The translations under genes and the position numbers were made by a program. DNA of 9,727 nt from Lachnospiraceae bacterium UBA3785 (lineage in GTDB: Bacteria > Bacillota > Clostridia > Lachnospirales > Lachnospiraceae), in NCBI GenBank assembly GCA_002369495.1, contig DFFD01000056.1:1-9727 (forward strand), given 5' to 3'. Positions 6,261-9,727 of the stretch are shown one piece after another. Below the pieces are notes generated by a model. That model was not told where the DNA came from. It did no database searches and saw only the letters and a program-made list of their open reading frames with translations. Each line of letters opens with the position of its first letter. The stretch's first letter is position 1.

Positions 6261-6304
6261 CCGGTTAGATGCGCAAATATTCTAAGAAGGAGGATAAGAA
6301 GCAC

Positions 6305-6820
6305 ATGGCAAAAGTAGAACTGAAACAGCCGATCGTCGATGAGATCGCCGAGCACTTAAACGGCGCCCAGGCTGCAGTGATCGTCAAGTATCACGGCATC
6401 ACGGTCGAGCAGGACACTGCAATGAGAAAAGAGCTGCGTGAGAACGGCGTTGTCTATAAGGTTTACAAGAACACCCTTATGAAGCGCGCGTTTGAAGGCA
6501 CCGATTTCGCTCAGCTTGACCAGCATCTGGAAGGCCCGAACGCGATCGCCATCTCCAAGAATGACGCTGTCGCTCCGGCAAGACTTCTTGCTAAGTATGT
6601 CAAGGACATCAAGCCGATGGAATTTGTCGGCGCTGTCGCTGAAGGCAAGTACTACACCGCAGAGGAGTGCGTGGAACTCGCAAAGGTTCCGACCAGGGAA
6701 GTTCTTCTCGGAAGACTCTTTGGCAGCATGCAGTCTCCGATCGCCAACTTCGCGCGCGTCATCAAGCAGATCGCCGAGAAGGACAGCGAGCCGGCAGCCG
6801 AGGCCCCGGCGGAGGCGTAA
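6305..6820 (+). CDS. rplJ: Large ribosomal subunit protein uL10, 171 aa
   Basis: uL10 anchors the L7/L12 dimers to the ribosome and forms the stalk base with L11. The ATG at 6305 (MAKVELKQPIVDEIAEHL) is preferred over the in-frame ATG at 6269 because GGAGG (6289-6293) lies upstream of it and the family starts here. Characteristic segments include AAVIVKYHGITVEQDTAMRKELRENGV, VYKVYKNTLMKRAF and the GPNAIAISKND motif. The C-terminal helix (SMQSPIANFARVIKQIAEK) that binds L12 is intact, followed by a short Glu/Ala/Pro tail. The length is normal. It is regulated by the leader and attenuator just upstream. Confidence 0.97.
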   Translation: MAKVELKQPIVDEIAEHLNGAQAAVIVKYHGITVEQDTAMRKELRENGVVYKVYKNTLMKRAFEGTDFAQLDQHLEGPNAIAISKNDAVAPARLLAKYVKDIKPMEFVGAVAEGKYYTAEECVELAKVPTREVLLGRLFGSMQSPIANFARVIKQIAEKDSEPAAEAPAEA

Positions 6821-6864
6821 GGTTTTCATTTTTCAAAACCCGTTTTATTGCCGCGTGTGCGGCA
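6821..6864 (+). other. Two small hairpins between rplJ and rplL
   Basis: GGTTTT (6821-6826) / AAAACC (6835-6840) and the perfect TGCCGC (6849-6854) / GCGGCA (6859-6864), with a GTGT loop, lie in the 80-base rplJ-rplL gap. L12 is needed in several copies per ribosome, so RNA processing or stabilising structures in this gap are plausible. No T-run follows either hairpin, so they are not terminators. A function is inferred only. Confidence 0.4.
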
Positions 6865-6900
6865 GCATGATTTCACAAATATTGAATGGAGGATATTACA

Positions 6901-7278
6901 ATGGCTAAATTAAGCACTGCTGAATTTATCGAAGCTTTAAAAGAGCTCACCGTTATGGAACTCAATGACCTGGTCAAGGCTTGCGAGGCGGAGTTTGGTG
7001 TTTCCGCAGCTGCAGGTGTTGTCGTTGCCGGCCCGGCTGCCGAGGCAGCTCCGGCTGAGGAAGAGAAGACCGAGTTCGACGTCGAGCTTACCGAGATCGG
7101 CGCGTCCAAGGTTAAGGTCATCAAGGTTGTCCGTGAAGCTACCGGCCTCGGCCTGAAGGAAGCTAAGGACCTCGTTGATGCAGCTCCGAAGGTCATCAAG
7201 GAAGCTATGATGAAGGAAGAGGCTGAGGATCTCAAGAAGAAACTTGAGGAAGCCGGCGCTAAGGTTACCCTTAAATAA
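6901..7278 (+). CDS. rplL: Large ribosomal subunit protein bL12 (L7/L12), 125 aa
   Basis: bL12 is the multi-copy acidic stalk protein that recruits and activates translational GTPases. ATG 6901 is chosen: TGGAGG (6887-6892) lies 8 bases upstream and [20 protein letters not shown] is the usual N-terminus; an in-frame ATG at 6886 lies before that ribosome binding site. The dimerisation domain (about 1-35) is followed by an Ala/Val/Pro-rich hinge (about 36-58). The C-terminal factor-binding domain contains [20 protein letters not shown] and ends in GAKVTLK. The length is typical. It is the last gene of the cluster, followed by a strong terminator and not by rpoB. Confidence 0.98.
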   Translation: MAKLSTAEFIEALKELTVMELNDLVKACEAEFGVSAAAGVVVAGPAAEAAPAEEEKTEFDVELTEIGASKVKVIKVVREATGLGLKEAKDLVDAAPKVIKEAMMKEEAEDLKKKLEEAGAKVTLK

Positions 7279-7295
7279 TCTAAGCGTGCATAAAG

Positions 7296-7327
7296 AAACG
7301 GAACCGGGAGATCGGTTCCGTTTTTTT
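7296..7327 (+). terminator. Intrinsic terminator of the ribosomal cluster
   Basis: The stem CGGAACCG (7299-7306) / CGGTTCCG (7313-7320) is perfect over 8 bp, extended by AAA / TTT. It has a 6-base loop and seven Ts (7321-7327). It begins 18 bases after the rplL stop. On the minus strand a partly interrupted T-run also follows the stem, so it may also end the convergent Ig-like gene, whose stop is at 7347-7349. Confidence 0.92.
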
Positions 7328-7346
7328 ATGTGAATGATGTCTGCCG

Positions 7347-7973
7347 TCAGTCAACGATAACGGTCAGGGTTTTGGGATCGGAGACATAGCCGCTTACGTC
7401 CTTCGCCTGGAGCGTGACATGGCTGGTCCCGGCGACGCTGGTGTCAACCGTCCCGATGACGGAAATGTCGGAAACGGCAGCGCCCGAAGCGTCGACCGCC
7501 TCTTCGACGTAGGAGAGCGGGGAGAAGGCTTCATTTCTGGCGAGGCTCACGGTGTCGGTGGTGAGGATCAGGACCGGCCGGTTCAGCGTGACCGGAAGGC
7601 TCACGGTGATCGAGACCGGTTTTTCGTCGCTGTCGCTCTGAACGCTGAAAGTCGCGTGGGCGATGCGCTCGTCGCGGCTGTCGAGGTCAGCCTCGAACTG
7701 TATCCTGTCTGTGATGTCCGTGCCGTTCGCATCGGCTGCGCTGATGTCGCCGGCGGAGACGAGCTTTCGGCCGAGATTGGGCAGATCGAGGTCGGTCACA
7801 GCCGGAAAACGCGAGGGCAGCTGGAGCGTTGTCCCGAGTCCGGGGAGTCCGGCGGTGTTTGGGAGGGTTTCATTTTCGGGAATCCCGTAGTGGAAAAGGA
7901 GAAGCACGGCCAGATTGATGACAGCGAGGGCGGAGATGATGAGCTTTACAGGGCTCAGGGTTTTATTTTTCAA
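7347..7973 (-). CDS. Small membrane-anchored protein with Ig-like (DUF5011-type) domains, 208 aa
   Basis: The function is unknown. The start is a TTG (7971-7973, minus strand) supported by AAGAGGT seven bases upstream. Residues 9-27 are a hydrophobic signal-anchor without a clear cleavage site, so the rest should be outside the cell. From about residue 70 there are two beta-rich repeats. The second (about 133-208), with VSLARNEAF, VDTSVAGTSHVTLQAKDVSG and DPKTLTVIV, has the pattern of DUF5011/HYR-type Ig-like domains of Gram-positive surface proteins. The first (about 72-130) ends in a similar SITVSLPVTL strand. No LPXTG or catalytic motif is seen. The gene lies back to back with the capsule-type genes and converges on the ribosomal cluster. 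A structural or adhesive role at the cell surface is inference. Confidence 0.82.
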   Translation of the reverse strand: MKNKTLSPVKLIISALAVINLAVLLLFHYGIPENETLPNTAGLPGLGTTLQLPSRFPAVTDLDLPNLGRKLVSAGDISAADANGTDITDRIQFEADLDSRDERIAHATFSVQSDSDEKPVSITVSLPVTLNRPVLILTTDTVSLARNEAFSPLSYVEEAVDASGAAVSDISVIGTVDTSVAGTSHVTLQAKDVSGYVSDPKTLTVIVD

Positions 7974-8005
7974 AGCAGATACCTCTTGTATGTCGATTTT
8001 TGCCT

Positions 8006-8034
8006 ATTATAGCACAACGGCTGTTTTTAGGAAA
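8006..8034 (-). promoter_or_regulatory. Extended -10 promoter for the Ig-like gene
   Basis: The minus strand carries TGCTATAAT (plus-strand 8006-8014) with a perfect TATAAT. The -35 at 17-base spacing (TTTCCT, 8029-8034) is weak, as expected for an extended -10 promoter. The leader before the TTG start is short, about 30 bases. Confidence 0.65.
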
Positions 8035-8051
8035 GAATATATATAATGAAC

Positions 8052-8080
8052 TTTCCCATTTTGCGATTCTGTGGTATTAT
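8052..8080 (+). promoter_or_regulatory. Extended -10 promoter for the capsule-type operon
   Basis: TGGTATTAT (8072-8080) is an extended -10 with hexamer TATTAT (8075-8080). The -35 region (TTTCCC, 8052-8057) is weak. It lies 34 bases before the CpsB-like start, diverging from the Ig-like gene promoter within about 40 bases, so a regulator binding between them could affect both. Confidence 0.55.
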
Positions 8081-8114
8081 CGTAAGGGTAATCAACTCAC
8101 GGAGGTTATGAGCC

Positions 8115-8882
8115 ATGCTCGATATGCACCTGCACATCCTTCCGGGCGTGGACGACGGCTCTCCGGACGAGGAGACTTCCCTTGAGATGGCGGAGATCGC
8201 GCTCGCGTCGGGGATCGACTGTATCATCGCCACCCCGCACGCGAACCAGATGGGGCGGTTTGAGAATTTTTTTACGCCGGCATTCGCCGCAAGGTTTGAC
8301 CGGCTCAGAGTGCTCCTGGCGGATCATCATCTGCCGCTGCGCGTTCTTGACGGGATGGAGATCATGGCCTCGAACGATATGGCCGAAAAGATCCTGGACG
8401 GACAGCTCACGGGACTGAACGGTACGGACCGTTTTCTCATAGAATTCCCGTTTCACGCGGATCTTCGGTGGATCAACGAGCGGATCGGCGACGTCCTGCG
8501 GCTTAAAAAGACGCCGGTGATCGCGCACGCGGAGCGGTACGAGTGCGTCAAGACGGATCCGGATATCGTAAATGACTGGACCGAGATGGGTGCCGTCATC
8601 CAGCTGAACCGGGGGAGCCTGTTCGGGCGGTTCGGGCGCGGCGCATTTCTGGCGGCGGATTATCTGCTGCGAAACGATCTGGCGGATCTGATCGCCTCCG
8701 ACGCCCACGGAGCTGACTGGCGGACGCCCTGGCTTCGCGACGCGTACGAGGAGATCGCACTTCATTTTGGGGAAGAGCGCGCGGAACGACTACTTGTCGT
8801 CAACCCGCAGGCTGTCGCGGACGGAAAAGAGATAACAAGAAAACAAAGACGCTCAGCGGTTTATTCTGGCGCCTGGAAATGA
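8115..8882 (+). CDS. PHP-family protein-tyrosine phosphatase, CpsB/CapC/YwqE type, 255 aa
   Basis: Members of this family remove phosphate from the bacterial tyrosine kinase (CpsD/YwqD) that controls capsule or exopolysaccharide assembly. They are metal-dependent PHP enzymes unrelated to low-molecular-weight phosphatases. The metal-binding motifs are all visible: DMHLHILPGVDDG (Asp3, His5, His7), ATPH (His42), GMEI (Glu82), IAHAERY (His138) and SDAHG (Asp196, His198). The length is typical. ATG 8115 is chosen because GGAGG (8101-8105) is 9 bases upstream; the closer ATG at 8108 is in another frame. The next gene starts 13 bases after the stop and encodes a CpsC-like partner. The cognate kinase is presumably downstream, beyond the window. 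Confidence 0.94.
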   Translation: MLDMHLHILPGVDDGSPDEETSLEMAEIALASGIDCIIATPHANQMGRFENFFTPAFAARFDRLRVLLADHHLPLRVLDGMEIMASNDMAEKILDGQLTGLNGTDRFLIEFPFHADLRWINERIGDVLRLKKTPVIAHAERYECVKTDPDIVNDWTEMGAVIQLNRGSLFGRFGRGAFLAADYLLRNDLADLIASDAHGADWRTPWLRDAYEEIALHFGEERAERLLVVNPQAVADGKEITRKQRRSAVYSGAWK

Positions 8883-8895
8883 GAGAAGACTTACT

Positions 8896-9727
8896 ATGGC
8901 GGAAAATAAAAAGAAGTCAGACGAAGAAAGCTATGTCCTGACGGAAAAACTTACGGATGCGGTGAAGAACTGGTACTGGATGCTTCTTCTTATTATCAGT
9001 GTCACGGCGACGATCTTTTACGCGGCAGCGAAGATGACCTACACGCCGGCCTACCAGTCGTACGCCTCCGTGACCCCTTCGATGCGAGATGACGCAACGG
9101 CGGACGAGGTCGCCGCGATTGCGAAGGAGTTCACGGCCGGAGCTGAGGACGGCTCGCTCATGGCAGCCCTTGCGGAAAACGCCGGGGAGGATGTGAAAAA
9201 TGCAGACATCCGCTTCGTCGCCGACGGAATCAATCTTGCCGTGAGCGTCCGCGCGCCGTCCGCAAGCCTCTCCTATGAGACGCTTCGGGCTTTTGTGACG
9301 CGTGGCGTACAGCTCCTTGCAGATGCCCGGGATTATGAGCTGGTCCTGGTCTCGGAGAGCGGCATGCCCTACACGGTCACAAACCCGCTGGACGTCGAGG
9401 AAGCAGCCCACCGCGGTCTTCTTGCGGGAGCGGGGCTGGCGCTCATTTTCCTGTTTGCAGCGGCCCTGAGGAGCGGAAAGAAAGCGCCGGAAGAAGAGCC
9501 TCAGAAGGCGGCGGAGCCGGTGAGAGAGGAAGAGCCGCGGAAGGCGGAACCTGTGAAGCCGGCAGCCTTTGTGAGGGCAGCAAGGCCGGACGTCCCGGAA
9601 CCTCTGGAGAAGTCGGAGTATGCCGAGCTTGCCGGCGAGGCGGCAAGATCTCTCGAGCCGGCTGTCCGGGATCCTTCGAAGGATATCTGGGGGAACCCGC
9701 TTGAGGAGTCTGCGCCGGCGGCTGCCG
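8896..9727 (+). CDS. CpsC/Wzz-like polysaccharide chain-length or kinase-activator membrane protein (partial at 3' end)
   Basis: The frame runs from ATG 8896 to the window edge without a stop (277 codons seen). The layout is that of CpsC/YwqC-type co-polymerases: a short cytoplasmic start, a first membrane span (about 28-45, WMLLLIISVTATIFYAAA), an extracellular part of about 125 residues, a TNP motif (162-164) before the second span (about 174-191, GLLAGAGLALIFLFAAAL), then cytoplasm. These proteins set polysaccharide chain length and activate a BY-type tyrosine kinase. The cytoplasmic end here is at least 84 residues, rich in Glu, Pro, Lys and Ala, longer than the short tail usual for CpsC. 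Whether a kinase domain follows in the same frame cannot be seen. The ribosome binding site (AGAGAAG, 8882-8888) is weak. Its place directly after the phosphatase supports the assignment. Confidence 0.85.
   Translation, partial: MAENKKKSDEESYVLTEKLTDAVKNWYWMLLLIISVTATIFYAAAKMTYTPAYQSYASVTPSMRDDATADEVAAIAKEFTAGAEDGSLMAALAENAGEDVKNADIRFVADGINLAVSVRAPSASLSYETLRAFVTRGVQLLADARDYELVLVSESGMPYTVTNPLDVEEAAHRGLLAGAGLALIFLFAAALRSGKKAPEEEPQKAAEPVREEEPRKAEPVKPAAFVRAARPDVPEPLEKSEYAELAGEAARSLEPAVRDPSKDIWGNPLEESAPAAA

Noticed and set aside
7419..8012. A 197-codon plus-strand frame opposite the Ig-like gene
   Set aside because: The minus-strand product has an anchor, Ig-like strands, a ribosome binding site and a promoter; the plus-strand product is a Gly/Arg/Asp-rich shadow.
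1..9727. CRISPR array, complete insertion sequence or prophage genes
   Set aside because: No regularly spaced direct repeats, transposase, integrase or phage gene was seen on either strand.

Overview
The window looks like a piece of chromosome from a fairly GC-rich member of the Clostridia, possibly Lachnospirales. This is inferred from several things. The ribosomal cluster rpmG-secE-nusG-rplK-rplA-rplJ-rplL is in Gram-positive order. The SecE is short with a single membrane span. There are strong AGGAGG ribosome binding sites, GTG and TTG starts, and Firmicutes-type capsule phosphatase and chain-length genes. No species can be named from the sequence alone.

Layout, left to right. (1) 1-2236, plus strand: the 3' end of an ABC exporter ATPase, followed after 13 bases by a gene for a membrane-anchored extracellular protein with a DUF3298/RsiV-like middle and a possible SH3-like end. 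(2) 2237-2599: a non-coding interval with a long GGGACGGTTCC / GGAACCGTCCC palindromic repeat, a terminator that can work on both strands, a minus-strand tRNA-Val(GAC), and back-to-back promoters. (3) 2600-3724: one reading frame that joins a membrane-anchored glycerophosphodiester phosphodiesterase to a complete acylphosphatase. (4) 3734-7327: the ribosomal and transcription cluster. It has a strong promoter before rpmG, two copies of a GUGG...CCAC hairpin just upstream of rplK and rplA (likely L1 target sites), a second promoter with an L10 leader and attenuator before rplJ, and a strong terminator after rplL. (5) 7347-7973, minus strand: a small membrane-anchored protein with Ig-like/DUF5011-type domains. 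(6) 8115 to the end, plus strand: the start of a capsule or exopolysaccharide operon, with a CpsB/YwqE-type PHP tyrosine phosphatase and a CpsC/Wzz-like membrane protein that runs off the window.

How the parts work together. The central cluster supplies the large-subunit stalk proteins (L11, L1, L10, L7/L12), L33, the translocase subunit SecE and the elongation factor NusG. It appears to be controlled in at least two segments by RNA structures that ribosomal proteins can bind. The right-hand module belongs to control of surface polysaccharide length by tyrosine phosphorylation. rpoB and rpoC, which usually follow rplL, are absent here: the cluster ends at a terminator and the sequence changes to cell-surface genes.

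I did not find an obviously new defence or mobile system. The most interesting points are the GDPD-acylphosphatase fusion, the duplicated hairpin before rplK and rplA, the repeat element at 2247-2358, and the break in synteny after rplL.
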